Shown here piece after piece: positions 45,249 through 58,362 of a DNA stretch of 64,000 nt. The notes under the pieces are model-generated. The model was not told the origin of the DNA, ran no database searches, and worked only from the letters and a program-made list of their open reading frames with translations. This DNA comes from Rhodococcus sp. RD6.2 (GTDB taxonomy: Bacteria; Actinomycetota; Actinomycetes; Mycobacteriales; Mycobacteriaceae), in the NCBI RefSeq assembly GCF_001040705.1, contig NZ_CVQP01000012.1:62001-126000 (forward strand). Reading direction: 5' to 3'. Each line of letters begins with the position of its first letter. Within the stretch, counting starts at the first letter, position 1. Both the position numbers and the translations under genes were made by a program.

Positions 45249-45319
45249 GAAATCACGACAGTTGACCGACAATGCGTCTCGGTGATATAGATCTGTTCGT
45301 AATCAACTCTCGTGATTTC
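45249..45319. promoter_or_regulatory. Inverted operator pair between repressor and excisionase genes
   Basis: The 17 bases at 45249-45265 and the reverse complement of 45303-45319 agree at 15 positions (GAAATCACGA-(C/G)-AGTTGA-like). They flank an AT-rich core with TATAGAT and lie between the divergent repressor (start 45233) and excisionase (start 45347) genes, as expected for a repressor acting on both promoters. Confidence 0.7.
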
Positions 45320-45346
45320 TAGACAGATGAACAGGTGGTTGTGGTG

Positions 45347-45562
45347 ATGCATATCGAAACCGAGCTGGCGACGCCCGAAGAGGTGGCGGAGTTCATGCGT
45401 ACGTCGACCGGGCGATTGGCTCAGCTGCGCTACAAGGGAGGCGGCCCGCGGTTCGTTCGGGATGGGCGCAGGGTGCTCTACCGGTGGACCGACGTCCACG
45501 CCTGGGTTGACGAGCAGGTCCATGTGCGCACCGATCGCCGTGCCAACACCGCCGGGGCGTAG
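45347..45562 (+). CDS. xis: Excisionase-like MerR/AlpA-type small DNA-binding protein
   Basis: A 71-residue protein with a winged-helix of the excisionase type: ATPEEVAEFMRTSTGRLAQLRYKGGGPRFVRDGRRVLYRWTDVHAWVDEQ. This is the standard layout of actinobacterial Xis and AlpA-like proteins that direct the integrase to excision. ATG 45347 is used; a GTG four codons earlier is possible. It is the first gene rightward from the operator region, which suits control by the repressor. Confidence 0.85.
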   Translation: MHIETELATPEEVAEFMRTSTGRLAQLRYKGGGPRFVRDGRRVLYRWTDVHAWVDEQVHVRTDRRANTAGA

Positions 45563-45637
45563 CGGCGTGCGCCGGGGTGTCCTCAGTGCCGCGCGGCTGC
45601 GCATCGTGGCTCGTGGTATCTGCTTCAGGAGTAGTCG

Positions 45638-47956
45638 ATGGTCGGCGAGGGGCTGACCGCGCAGGCCGGCGAAGTGGGCTTGCGGTGCATCGACATTCGA
45701 CCGGACTCTGTCGACTGGCCGGCGTCGGTTCGTGAAGCCCTGGACGTAGCTGACGGGCTGATCGGTGCCGGGATCCCCGTGTTCGTGTGCAAGCCCGATG
45801 GCGTGGGAGCTGACTGGAACCCGCGTGGCGGCACCGGTGGGACTGGCTACTTTCTGCGCAGGGGCTGGCAGAACACCGTTGCTGACCCCGCGGAGCTCGA
45901 CGAGTTCGAGCCAGGCTGCGCTCTGGCAATGGTATGCGGGCATGGGCTCGACGGGATCGACGTCGACCTGTACAAGGACGATCAGGGCGAGGCGCGCCTG
46001 CGCGCCGAGGGTGTCATGCCTGCCGTCTACGCGGAGGCATCGACACCGTCCGGCGGCAAGCACTTCCTCGTGGCCTCGTTGGGGATTCATAGCCGCGACG
46101 GCGTTCGGGCCGGCCTGGACGTCAAGGCCGGAACGAGCTCGGGAGGCCGTGGATTTCTGTTCATTGCACCCACAGTGAAGCTGAGCAAGGCCTCGGGTAA
46201 ACCTCGCGCGTACAGCTGGGTGCAGCGCCCGGGTCTCCAGCGGCTCGGTTCCGCCATTCGCGACGACCACAGCGGGCACGAGTTCGCGAAGCTCGTCGAG
46301 GCGGCGAGGACTGAAGCCAGGAGGCGGCCGCATCCGGTTGTGGCCACGCCTTCCACACCTGTCGAAGTGGATCCTGTCGAGTACTCGGCGATGCCACCTG
46401 GTCTCTGCCGACGGATCGATGCCTACATCGCCAAGGTCGTCGACGGCACCTGCAATGACCTCAAGACTGCGCACGCGTGGCCCGAGGGCTACAGGGATGA
46501 CCGGGGCCGCGGCTGGGAGAAGTGCACCGCAGATGCGGCTATGCGATTGGGGCAGCTGGCAAGGGCGGCCTGGAACAGGCTGACACTCGAAGACGCCTTC
46601 GATGTCCTCATTCGCAACGCGCCGGTGGACGGGGCATGGACTGAAGTAGATGTGGTGGACAAATGGCGAAACCAAAGTGGGAGAGGGGATGCGGCCCCGC
46701 ACCCGCCCTTCGCCGCAGCGGAGCTGGCGGAACTCGTGGCACATCAGCACAACATGGAGGTGACAAGCCAAGTGGATAGTGAAGCGTCGCACGGTAGAGC
46801 GGATGTCTCCGAAGGCGCGGAGAGCCGCTCCACCTGGGCTCCGGTAGACCTGCGATCCATCCTGGCCGGGGCGAACGAGCAACTGCGGCCGACGCTCTTC
46901 CCTCGCACCGACGGTCAGAGCCTGCTCTACTCCGGTATGGTTCACAGCTTCCACGGAGAGTCGGAGTCTGGGAAGTCGCTCTTGGTGCAGATCGAGGCCG
47001 CCCGGCTGATCCTGTCCGGCAAGAACGTCCTCTACCTTGACTTCGAATCTGACCCGTCATCGGTTGTCCGGCGGCTGGAGATGCTGGGGGCCGACTCGAA
47101 GGCGATCATCGACCACTTTGACTACCGGCGTCCGGAAGCGAAGCCGGACAATGATTTCGAGCGGCCGGAATGGCTCGCCATGCTGAGTCGACAGTACGAC
47201 CTCGCGGTCATCGACGGCGTCACCGATAGCCTGGGCGTATTCGGAGGTTCGTCGAGCAAGGACAACGATGCCGTGGCGAGTTGGATGAGGGCGCTGCCAC
47301 GGCCGCTGGCGACCAAGACCGGTGCAGCGGTGGTGATGGTCGACCACGTCACCAAGGACCGGGAATCGCGGGGCCGCTTTGCAATCGGAGGCCAAGCGAA
47401 GATGGCCGGCCTGACCGGTGCCGCCTACATCGTCGAGGTGACTAAGCCGATTGGACGGGGGATGAAGGGCGTCATCGAGCTTCGGGTCGGTAAGGACCGC
47501 CCAGGTGCCGTACGCGCGCAATGTGGCAGCTACCGAAAGTCGGACCGCACCCAGCTTGCGGCGCGGGTCGTCCTCGACTCGACGGGGTCGATCACGGTGG
47601 TGAGCATCGAGCCACCGGATCTGCTTGTGCAGGATGAGCATCCTGGCGACGAAGGGCGGCAGCCAGAGCTCATGGAGCGCGCCCACCGGGCCATCGAGCA
47701 ATCGCCGGGGTTGACGAAGAGCGGGATCGTGAAGGTCCTTGGGGGCAACAGGTCGAGGGTGTTGAAAGCGATCGACGTCCTGGTGGAAGACGGCAGGGTG
47801 GCGGTCGAGGAAGGCCCGCGGCGCGCACAGTTGCTGACCATTAAGAAGTTCCAGGAGACAGAGAACCAGTCGTCTGGAGAGATGACCGGTACTGGTTCTG
47901 GTTCCTATACCGAGGAACCAGAGAACCAGTACCCGAACAGTTCTGGGAACTTGTGA
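45638..47956 (+). CDS. Replication protein: primase-polymerase fused to a RepA-like RecA-fold ATPase
   Basis: A 772-residue protein. The N-terminal half resembles bifunctional primase-polymerase domains (AGIPVFVCKPDG, TGGTGYFLRRGW, LAMVCGHGLDGIDVDLYKDD with the metal-binding Asp pair, ASTPSGGKHFLV, FIAPTVKLS). From about residue 440 comes a RecA-fold ATPase of the RepA type (HGESESGKSLL Walker A, VLYLDFESD, YDLAVIDGVTDSLG Walker B, VVMVDHVTKD) and then a winged-helix-like end (SPGLTKSGIVKVLGGNRSRVLKAIDVLVEDGRV). It should initiate replication of the excised island. AGGAG precedes ATG 45638. The Q/N/S-rich tail is encoded by DNA with repeats of GGTTCTGG and its complement. Confidence 0.85.
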   Translation: MVGEGLTAQAGEVGLRCIDIRPDSVDWPASVREALDVADGLIGAGIPVFVCKPDGVGADWNPRGGTGGTGYFLRRGWQNTVADPAELDEFEPGCALAMVCGHGLDGIDVDLYKDDQGEARLRAEGVMPAVYAEASTPSGGKHFLVASLGIHSRDGVRAGLDVKAGTSSGGRGFLFIAPTVKLSKASGKPRAYSWVQRPGLQRLGSAIRDDHSGHEFAKLVEAARTEARRRPHPVVATPSTPVEVDPVEYSAMPPGLCRRIDAYIAKVVDGTCNDLKTAHAWPEGYRDDRGRGWEKCTADAAMRLGQLARAAWNRLTLEDAFDVLIRNAPVDGAWTEVDVVDKWRNQSGRGDAAPHPPFAAAELAELVAHQHNMEVTSQVDSEASHGRADVSEGAESRSTWAPVDLRSILAGANEQLRPTLFPRTDGQSLLYSGMVHSFHGESESGKSLLVQIEAARLILSGKNVLYLDFESDPSSVVRRLEMLGADSKAIIDHFDYRRPEAKPDNDFERPEWLAMLSRQYDLAVIDGVTDSLGVFGGSSSKDNDAVASWMRALPRPLATKTGAAVVMVDHVTKDRESRGRFAIGGQAKMAGLTGAAYIVEVTKPIGRGMKGVIELRVGKDRPGAVRAQCGSYRKSDRTQLAARVVLDSTGSITVVSIEPPDLLVQDEHPGDEGRQPELMERAHRAIEQSPGLTKSGIVKVLGGNRSRVLKAIDVLVEDGRVAVEEGPRRAQLLTIKKFQETENQSSGEMTGTGSGSYTEEPENQYPNSSGNL

Positions 47957-48291
47957 AGAACTGCTCAGAACCGGTTGCAGGCCAGGCCTGAGCTTGGGAT
48001 AGGACCTCGTGGACTGATGTGAGTAGTCGGTCAGTTTCGGTTCTGGTCAGAAGTACGAATTACCCGGCTCGGCTCATGAGAAGTGCAAAGTTCCACTGAA
48101 CTGTTCTGCGGGTCCTGGAGTCGACTGCACGGGTCCTACCAGGGCGTTCGCGTATGCCTCTTCTGCCCGGATGCCCTCGAATTAAGTACATGGAAGTGCG
48201 AAGTCGCTTGCACTTGACCTGGCCAGTTGACGCCGTCGGCCATCATGTCCCCTCGACGCGCTCCCGACGCGCCGAGGGGACACGATCGGCC
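47957..48291. other. Non-coding stretch after the replication gene, possible origin
   Basis: About 335 bases without a supported gene between convergent genes. CGGTTCTGGTC at about 48035-48045 and CAGAACCGG at about 47968-47976 continue the family of GGTTCTGG/CCAGAACC half-sites seen in the last 70 bases of the replication gene (47868-47930). The stretch is less GC-rich than the surroundings. A replication origin for the excised island is possible; the terminator 48246-48282 occupies its right end. Confidence 0.4.
48246..48282 (-). terminator. Hairpin terminator of the DUF499 operon
   Basis: Arms 48246-48255 and 48273-48282 pair perfectly over 10 bp, with smaller ACGCG/CGCG-type pairs inside. 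It lies 10 bases after the DUF499 stop on the minus strand, facing the replication gene. Confidence 0.7.
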
Positions 48292-51200
48292 CTACTGCTC
48301 CTCGAACCCGGTCTGCTCGAACTTGAGCGTGTTCGCATTCTCGGAGACCGTGCGGACCTTGGCCTCGTCGAACCCGTCCCTGGCGACGGCGGTGATCTCC
48401 AGTCGGACTTCGAGTTCGACGCCGTCGACCGCGGCGAGGTGCTGGATGACCTCACTGGTGATGCGCCCGAAGTCGCGTGCGTAGAAGTCCGGGTCCAGTG
48501 CGGCGGTGCCGAAGTAGCGGGTCTTCGGCCGGCGCTCCGGCTGCGCGGGTACTGCACGAGTCGACACGGACGGAGCGGTTGTGCTGGTCCGGTTGTCCGG
48601 GGTCGGCGACTCCGTGTCGCCGTCGGACCCGGGCTGGGCCTGCTGCGCCTGCTGGGCTTCGGCGAGGTCGCGTTCCCGTTGCTTCGCCGCACGGCCCGGC
48701 TCGACGAGCAGCAGCGCGTCGATCGTCGCGGGCCTGGATGCACTGTCCGTCGGCAGCAGCAGGCCCGTGTACCTCTCGCCGTCCCACCCGTCGGCGAGGG
48801 CGAAGCCCTGACGCTCCCAGTCGATCGGAGTGTCCAGCGTGGAGAGCACGCCGTCTTCGAGGACGCCGCGGTCCCGCAGCCGAGCGAGGTACGGGTAGGT
48901 GGTGTAGTAGTCCCACAGCGCGCCGAGGCTGATGTGGCCGTCCCGCTCGAACACCGTGTACAACGTGGTGTCGAGGTCGAGGCGAATGCCCCCCGACGCG
49001 CGCTTCAGCACCAACTCGGACTTGTCCACGAGCCGCTTTGCGGTCCGATCGGCCAGGTTGTCGGTGCCGCCTTCGGTCTTGATCGCGTCCAGGTGCAGCG
49101 GACGGGTCGGGTCCGGCTGGGTGGGTACCAGCGCCCAGTGGTACGCGCCGAGCAGTCGATCTCGGGCGGTGGCATCGGCCCGCTTCAGCCGATCCTCGGC
49201 CTGCTTCTTCTGCTGGGCGGTCAGATCGAGCATGCCGTCGGCGTTGTCGCGCACGTACTTCCAGGCAAGGTAGTCGCGGATCGACGCCTGCAGCTCCTCG
49301 TAGCGCGCCGAGTCTGCGGCCAGGAACACGAGCATGTTCCGGTGCGTGCGGGCCCCGCTTCCGCGCCGGTCGAGGACACCTGTCGACCACGTGTATGCCG
49401 GCGACTCCGGGCCCTGACGGCGGTCGTAGACGTGCGACGGCGGCACGATCACCAGCCGCGCCTCCTGACCGTCGGGCACGTCGGACGAGGAGTCCGGGGC
49501 GATGTGCACTGCGGCGAACCCGCTGCCGGTGGGGCTGCGGTGGTTCTGCAGCCGCCGGACGATCTCGGCCCACACATCCTCGGGGTGCAGCCGTTCGGCG
49601 TGGTCGCGGGCGGTGCGGGTGGTGTTGGCCTGGGTGTCGAACCAGAACTGCGTACCGGAGCCGTAAAAGTAGGTGGCCCGGTCGGCGAGCTGGTTCAGCG
49701 CCGAGTGGAAGTTGCCGGGCACATCCCCGGGCAGCGCGGTGCCGAGGAACACCCGAGCCTTGTCGATGCCCTTATGGGAGCCGTGGAGGGTGGGGGTCGC
49801 GCCCATGAACACCGTCCGCGCGAGGCGTTGGGTGATGAACCGTTTGCCGAGCAGGTCCGGGCTGGCATGGTCGACCTGGGCGGGCGCGGAGTGGGCTCCG
49901 TCGACGTCGGCGTCGATGATCACCTTCCACTGGTCTTCGAGGTACTGGGTGATCTCCGTCATCACCTCCGGTTCCCGCAGCGGCACCGAGCCGGGCATGA
50001 TCAGCGGCGCGGTGTCCCCGGCACGCCACAGAGTGCCGACGATGGTGTTCATCAGCCGCAGCACACCGCGGGTGCGTTGGAACCGTTCCAGCGTCGACCA
50101 GTCCTGGTAGAGCCGGTCGAACAGCTCGGGATGCACCGGGTAGGTGGCGCGGATCCGGTCCAGGTAGTCGTTGTCGATGGCCTCGCTGGGAAATTCGCCG
50201 TGGTGGTCCCGGTAGAACTTGACCACCGACTGCGCGGTTGCACCGATCTGCGCGAGCGCCTGCCCGTCCGGGGCGGTGAACAGCCGTCGTCGGACGATCT
50301 CGAACGACTCCTCCGGGTTGGCGGCCTTCCACTGGTCGGCTACCCGGCGCACGACGTTCTGTAGCCTGCGCAGCGCCTCACGGCCGTTCTCGCCGCCGAC
50401 CTCCTCCTCGCTGACCTCGCTGTGCCCGTCGTCGTCGCGAGCCGAGGCGGGAATCGAGATCACCACCAGAACGCCGGGCACCGCTTTCGCCGCCTCGGTG
50501 AGGGTCTGGGCGAAGGTGAACTGGGTGTCAAAGCTGCCGCCCGCGAGATCGTCCTGACCGTAGAGCTGGCGGGCGTAGGAAACCCACTCGTCGACCAGGA
50601 TGACCGCGGGGGCGTAGGCGGCGAACAGCTCGCGCAGGCTGTCGCCCGGGTTCGTAGAGGTGCGGTCGGAGTCGGCGACGATCTCGTAGGCCTCACGTCC
50701 GCCGAGCTGCCAGGCCAGTTCGCCCCACAGCGTGTTGACCCTCGTCCCGTCCGGCTTGGGCTTCATCCCGGAGGCTTGAAGGTGGTTGCCGACGAGGGCG
50801 ACCCTGCCGATCTTCCGGTCGAAGTGGATCGGACCGAGCAGGTCTTGCAGTTCCTGCGGATAGTCGGTGACCGGACGACCGGACGCCAGGTGCCACAGCG
50901 CGAGCATGCTGTGCGTCTTGCCGCCTCCGAAGTTGGTCTGCAGGTTGATCACAGGGGACGCGTTCTTGTCCCCGGAGATGCGCTTTACCGCACGGGTGAT
51001 CAGGTCTTGCAACCCGCCGGTGAGGAAGGTGCGGCGGAAGAACTCGACTGGGTCGGTGTACTCGGGGTCGCCCTCGCCGCGCGCGACCATGGCCAGGTCA
51101 GCGGCGAACTCGGCAGCGCGGAAGTTGCCCTTGGCGACATCGTCGTGGGGGCGCAGCACCTCCCGCCACGGCAGCAGCCCCGCGGAGCCGACCTCGGCCG

Positions 51201-51696
51201 CCCCGGCTGCCTTGACCACCTTGCGGTCCTCCTGTTCGGAGGAGACCCGCCGAAGGTCGACGCGGGAACGTTTGACCTCGTCGGCGGCGTCCGGTGCCCC
51301 GATCGCCCGCAGCATCCGCTCGGCGGTGTCGAGGGCCCGGTAGGCGTCGTCGGCGGAAAACGGCTCGTGGTGGGCCTCGCGGTCGCGCACGTCCCGCAGT
51401 TCGCTTGCCAGGGACTGCTCGGCCCGGGACAGCTTCTCGTTGAACGGGAACCAGCCGGCGATGGCCTTGCCGGTAATGTTCTCGGTGAGCATCCGCAGCC
51501 CATTCTGCGGGTCGACCGGGTTGTACTTCTTCGTCGCGGCGGCACCCTTACCGGCATCCTTGGCGGCGAGCAGCATCGTCCAGTGCTTGTCTGCGGGCAC
51601 CTTGTCGCTGGTCGCCGCGGCGATGAACGGGTCTAGTGACTCGCCGAGCAGTTCCAGTGCGCGGCGGACCCGGTCGCGGTTGCTGATCTTCGCCAT
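48292..51696 (-). CDS. DUF499 ATPase with N-terminal Swt1-type HEPN domain
   Basis: A 1134-residue protein. Residues about 1-145 look like a Swt1-family HEPN domain: RRALELLGESLDPFI at the start and LASELRDVRDREAHHEPFSADDAYRALDTAERMLRAIGA, which contains the R-x4-H motif (RDREAH) of HEPN ribonucleases. The rest is a DUF499/COG1483 ATPase with P-loop NFGGGKTHSM at about residue 255, Walker B VILVDEW and the phrase PVHPELFDRLYQDWSTLERFQRTRGVLRLMNTIV, plus a long C-terminal part with a Gln/Pro/Ser linker. ATG 51696 is two bases after the methyltransferase stop. In other genomes this ATPase travels with COG1743 methylases in defence islands; a phage-sensing or effector role is inferred. Confidence 0.87.
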   Translation of the reverse strand: MAKISNRDRVRRALELLGESLDPFIAAATSDKVPADKHWTMLLAAKDAGKGAAATKKYNPVDPQNGLRMLTENITGKAIAGWFPFNEKLSRAEQSLASELRDVRDREAHHEPFSADDAYRALDTAERMLRAIGAPDAADEVKRSRVDLRRVSSEQEDRKVVKAAGAAEVGSAGLLPWREVLRPHDDVAKGNFRAAEFAADLAMVARGEGDPEYTDPVEFFRRTFLTGGLQDLITRAVKRISGDKNASPVINLQTNFGGGKTHSMLALWHLASGRPVTDYPQELQDLLGPIHFDRKIGRVALVGNHLQASGMKPKPDGTRVNTLWGELAWQLGGREAYEIVADSDRTSTNPGDSLRELFAAYAPAVILVDEWVSYARQLYGQDDLAGGSFDTQFTFAQTLTEAAKAVPGVLVVISIPASARDDDGHSEVSEEEVGGENGREALRRLQNVVRRVADQWKAANPEESFEIVRRRLFTAPDGQALAQIGATAQSVVKFYRDHHGEFPSEAIDNDYLDRIRATYPVHPELFDRLYQDWSTLERFQRTRGVLRLMNTIVGTLWRAGDTAPLIMPGSVPLREPEVMTEITQYLEDQWKVIIDADVDGAHSAPAQVDHASPDLLGKRFITQRLARTVFMGATPTLHGSHKGIDKARVFLGTALPGDVPGNFHSALNQLADRATYFYGSGTQFWFDTQANTTRTARDHAERLHPEDVWAEIVRRLQNHRSPTGSGFAAVHIAPDSSSDVPDGQEARLVIVPPSHVYDRRQGPESPAYTWSTGVLDRRGSGARTHRNMLVFLAADSARYEELQASIRDYLAWKYVRDNADGMLDLTAQQKKQAEDRLKRADATARDRLLGAYHWALVPTQPDPTRPLHLDAIKTEGGTDNLADRTAKRLVDKSELVLKRASGGIRLDLDTTLYTVFERDGHISLGALWDYYTTYPYLARLRDRGVLEDGVLSTLDTPIDWERQGFALADGWDGERYTGLLLPTDSASRPATIDALLLVEPGRAAKQRERDLAEAQQAQQAQPGSDGDTESPTPDNRTSTTAPSVSTRAVPAQPERRPKTRYFGTAALDPDFYARDFGRITSEVIQHLAAVDGVELEVRLEITAVARDGFDEAKVRTVSENANTLKFEQTGFEEQ

Positions 51697-51698
51697 TC

Positions 51699-54479
51699 CT
51701 ATTGCTCCTCGTAGTCGAACGTCGCCTGGGACGGCTGCGCGGCGGCCGCGGGCGCGGCTGCGGCGATCTCGTTCCACGCGGTGCCGAGCGCGTTGAACTC
51801 GACGGCGATCTTGGTGAGCTTGCGGTCCTCGGCAATCGAGAACAGCAGGAACGCGAGTTCCTTGCACAGGTCCCGCTCGATCGAGGCGGGCACCCGGCCG
51901 AGCATCGCGGAAGCAGCCGGGATGCCGTGGGTGGAGAGGGCGCGGGTCAGGTGCATCACGACCTCCCACACGCTGATTGACGGATCGGTAGCCGGGTCGT
52001 AGGTCTCGTCGAGCTTGTCCGGGGCAAGCAACGTCACCTTGCCCGCCCGGCTGGTGAGGATCCCGGCGTGGTCGAGGTGGTCAATCGAGGCGTTGCGGGC
52101 TCGGGCGATGTTGTCCGCGTCCCCGTATGCGCCGGGGTCGAACCCGTATTGCCGGAACCAGGCGATCGCGAAGCGGGTGTCCGGGTCGAAGTCGCCCTCC
52201 TGCTCGGCGAGCACCTCGTCGAGGACCTCGTTGATCCGCGCCAGCGCGGCACGGACCCGCATCTTCGAACCGTCGTCCTCCAGTACGGCCGAGTAGCGGG
52301 AGAAGACCGCCATACCCGGACCGATGGCCGCCTGCGGCATGTCCACCGGCGCGATCGCGCCCTGCTGTAGCTCCTTGAGCGCCGTCGGGAGTTCCGCCTT
52401 CAGGGTAGCGATGAACCGGCGACGATCTGTGCGCGTGGCATCTTCTTGGCGCGGGCGCAATGCCAGCAGGATGGACGACGCAAGGGCGTTGGTGCCGACG
52501 CTGATCATCCGACCGCCCCGCTCGCTACGAAGCGGCCACGTCGCGGTCACCGACCATCCGGAGCGGATCATGCCTTCGAGGAGGGTCTCCCAACCTGTGG
52601 ATGCCTCGCCACCCTCGGTGGTCTCGGACTGCTTGAAGGCGTAGTACACGGTGATCGGGTAGTCGGGCAGGGCGGATTCACGCGCGCGCCGGAACACCTC
52701 CCCGAAGCCCTCCTCGAAGAACTTGTGTGCGCCGTCCTTGCCGCCGTGGCGGTATGGGTTGGCAACCAGTTCTTCAGCTTTGGGCACCAACATGGTGCTG
52801 AGCAGGTTCGGATGGATGGAGCGAAGGGAACGACGGAGCCACACATAGAAGTAGTCCGACAGGTCGGAATAGCCGATGTTGTCGTAGTACGGCGGATCTG
52901 TCGAAATCAAGGCTCCGTGGCGAGGACTCTCTATCGCATCACGCTGGAGCGCGGATCCCTTCTTGTCACTGCCGAGGCGGTCCAAGACAGCCGCAGTCCC
53001 TGGGATCGTGTTCGAGAAGTCGCCAGAGGATCCACTGAATGGGTTTACCTCTGCGTAGTCCCAAGTCATGGGAAGCGCCTGGCGGGCGAAGGTCGCTCGG
53101 GTGGCTCCAGTGCCGTGCGACGATCGCCACGTGACGATAGTCGACATATCGTCAGCGACTGTGCTCGACGCCGTTCCGAGGTACGTGGCGACTGCATCCG
53201 CGTAGCTGGCGGCTCCTGTGCCACCCGCTTCGAGGCGGTCGCCTTCGGGTATGCCCGCGTCGAGTGCGTCGGCGAGTACCTTCTCGCGGGCTTCGGCGAC
53301 AAGGTCACTGAAGGTGGTGAGCGCGGTAAGCTGCCGCGCCGTAAATAGGTCGGAGTACTCCTTGAACCCGTACGCCTGGACCCGGAAGCTCGGCGCTTGC
53401 GGGGGTATCTCACCATCCGGAACAGTAGCGGGCCGCCCGACCTTGGCGGCGGCTTCGTGCTCGGGTGTAGGTGCGAGGTAGATGCGAGTGCGGTTACCTT
53501 CGGCCACTGTGGCCATCAGCTGGCTGCCCATCCGTGCGGCACGACCTTCGGCACGGATGTACTTCAACTCGACGGCAGCGCCACACCCGATGCAGGTAGC
53601 ACCGGTGCGACCCACGGTGCCGTCGGTGTCCTCGGTCGGTGCGGACTTGGGGTCGTGTCCGATCGTGAACTGGACCGTGCGATCGGTGACGGTCGGGACG
53701 ACGTAGGCCTCTTTGCCTTTCTTCTTGCTGAGCCACCTCGATCGGACGAGCGGCATGGCGATGCCGCAGGCGGGGTTCGGGCATGTGGCAGTGCGGGCCC
53801 AGATCCACGCGATCACCGTGGCCTGAGAGCCGTCGGCGAGGGTTGCCCTCGGGTAGACGTGCCCGATCCGCTTCTCGGCCTCGTCACGAATCCACTGCCC
53901 GTACCGGCGCACGTCCTCCGCGAGACCGGTGGCCCGCGGCCACGGGTGCGCGAGCTGGCTCTTGCCGACCTCGGGAGACACGGGTGGCCGCCCGGCGAAC
54001 TTCGGTGGGATCTCGATGAGCGCCTTGTTGATCAGCACCGCGACCGGGTTGAGGTCCGACGCGTGGGCCTCCAGTCCGAGGCGTTGGGCTTCAAGGGGGA
54101 TGGTGCCGCCACCGGCGAAGGGGTCGAGGATCGGCGGCGGGTTCCCGCCGGTCGACGCCATGATCTCGTGGTGCGCCTGAGCGAGGAGCTTCTCGTCGTT
54201 GGAGTTCTCCCACACCACTAGCTTCTCGATCAGCTTGTGGAGGCGGGCGCGTTCGGCGGTGACCGCCTCGTCTGTGGGGAACTTGTCCGGGTGCGAGGAG
54301 GGGTCGTCGACCAGCTGCGCGAACAAGACCGCACGGGCTGCGGCGAGCGGCCGTCGCGCCCACCACAGGTGCAGCGTCGAGGGGTGACCGTGGCGGATCG
54401 ACTTCTCGCGCGCGGACTCCTCGTTGATGACCTTGAGCGGAATACCGACCTCGATCAGTTTGCGTTTCGGCGTGCTCAT
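51699..54479 (-). CDS. DUF1156 adenine-specific DNA methyltransferase (COG1743)
   Basis: A 926-residue methylase. The N-terminal DUF1156 part reads KLIEVGIPLKVINEESAREKSIRHGHPSTLHLWWARRPLAAARAVLFAQLVDDP. The SAM-binding motif is DPFAGGGTIPLEAQRLG; a zinc ribbon follows (CPNPACG and CIGCGA), then the catalytic DPPYYDNIGYSDLSDYFYVWLRR (DPPY). It should methylate adenine at N6 and so mark self DNA, as in restriction or BREX-type systems; no specificity subunit is seen, so the target is probably read by the protein itself or its partners. It is the middle gene of the operon: 166 bases after the helicase and two before the DUF499 gene. Confidence 0.92.
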   Translation of the reverse strand: MSTPKRKLIEVGIPLKVINEESAREKSIRHGHPSTLHLWWARRPLAAARAVLFAQLVDDPSSHPDKFPTDEAVTAERARLHKLIEKLVVWENSNDEKLLAQAHHEIMASTGGNPPPILDPFAGGGTIPLEAQRLGLEAHASDLNPVAVLINKALIEIPPKFAGRPPVSPEVGKSQLAHPWPRATGLAEDVRRYGQWIRDEAEKRIGHVYPRATLADGSQATVIAWIWARTATCPNPACGIAMPLVRSRWLSKKKGKEAYVVPTVTDRTVQFTIGHDPKSAPTEDTDGTVGRTGATCIGCGAAVELKYIRAEGRAARMGSQLMATVAEGNRTRIYLAPTPEHEAAAKVGRPATVPDGEIPPQAPSFRVQAYGFKEYSDLFTARQLTALTTFSDLVAEAREKVLADALDAGIPEGDRLEAGGTGAASYADAVATYLGTASSTVADDMSTIVTWRSSHGTGATRATFARQALPMTWDYAEVNPFSGSSGDFSNTIPGTAAVLDRLGSDKKGSALQRDAIESPRHGALISTDPPYYDNIGYSDLSDYFYVWLRRSLRSIHPNLLSTMLVPKAEELVANPYRHGGKDGAHKFFEEGFGEVFRRARESALPDYPITVYYAFKQSETTEGGEASTGWETLLEGMIRSGWSVTATWPLRSERGGRMISVGTNALASSILLALRPRQEDATRTDRRRFIATLKAELPTALKELQQGAIAPVDMPQAAIGPGMAVFSRYSAVLEDDGSKMRVRAALARINEVLDEVLAEQEGDFDPDTRFAIAWFRQYGFDPGAYGDADNIARARNASIDHLDHAGILTSRAGKVTLLAPDKLDETYDPATDPSISVWEVVMHLTRALSTHGIPAASAMLGRVPASIERDLCKELAFLLFSIAEDRKLTKIAVEFNALGTAWNEIAAAAPAAAAQPSQATFDYEEQ

Positions 54480-54645
54480 GCCCGGTACCCGCCCGATTCG
54501 GCGGTGGTGGCCGCGCGGCGGCGGGTGGTCAGGCTCGGGCGGGTCATCGGTGGTCTCCAAAGGTCAGCTATAGGTGTGATGGGTTGGATGAACGGTAACA
54601 ACGTGGCCTGGGCGTACCCGACGCATCGTCGCACGGGTTTGCAGG

Positions 54646-58194
<3,549 letters not shown>

Positions 58195-58362
58195 TTGACG
58201 GACGAGGGCCGGAACGACCGGTCGGCGTGGCGGAGGTGTAGGCGCGGGCCGCCCCGGCGGTGGGGGTCATTCCCGGCTCACGGTCCTGCCCAGCGACCTA
58301 CCATCGAGGGATCTGGAGGACACCCGGCGTGATCCCGCATTCCTCCGCGCGTGTAGGCCTTG

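Noticed and set aside
48154-50364. Plus-strand open frame of 736 codons opposite the DUF499 gene
   Set aside because: Antisense shadow of a high-GC gene; no start signal, composition dominated by Val/Gly/Arg repeats of the complementary codons.
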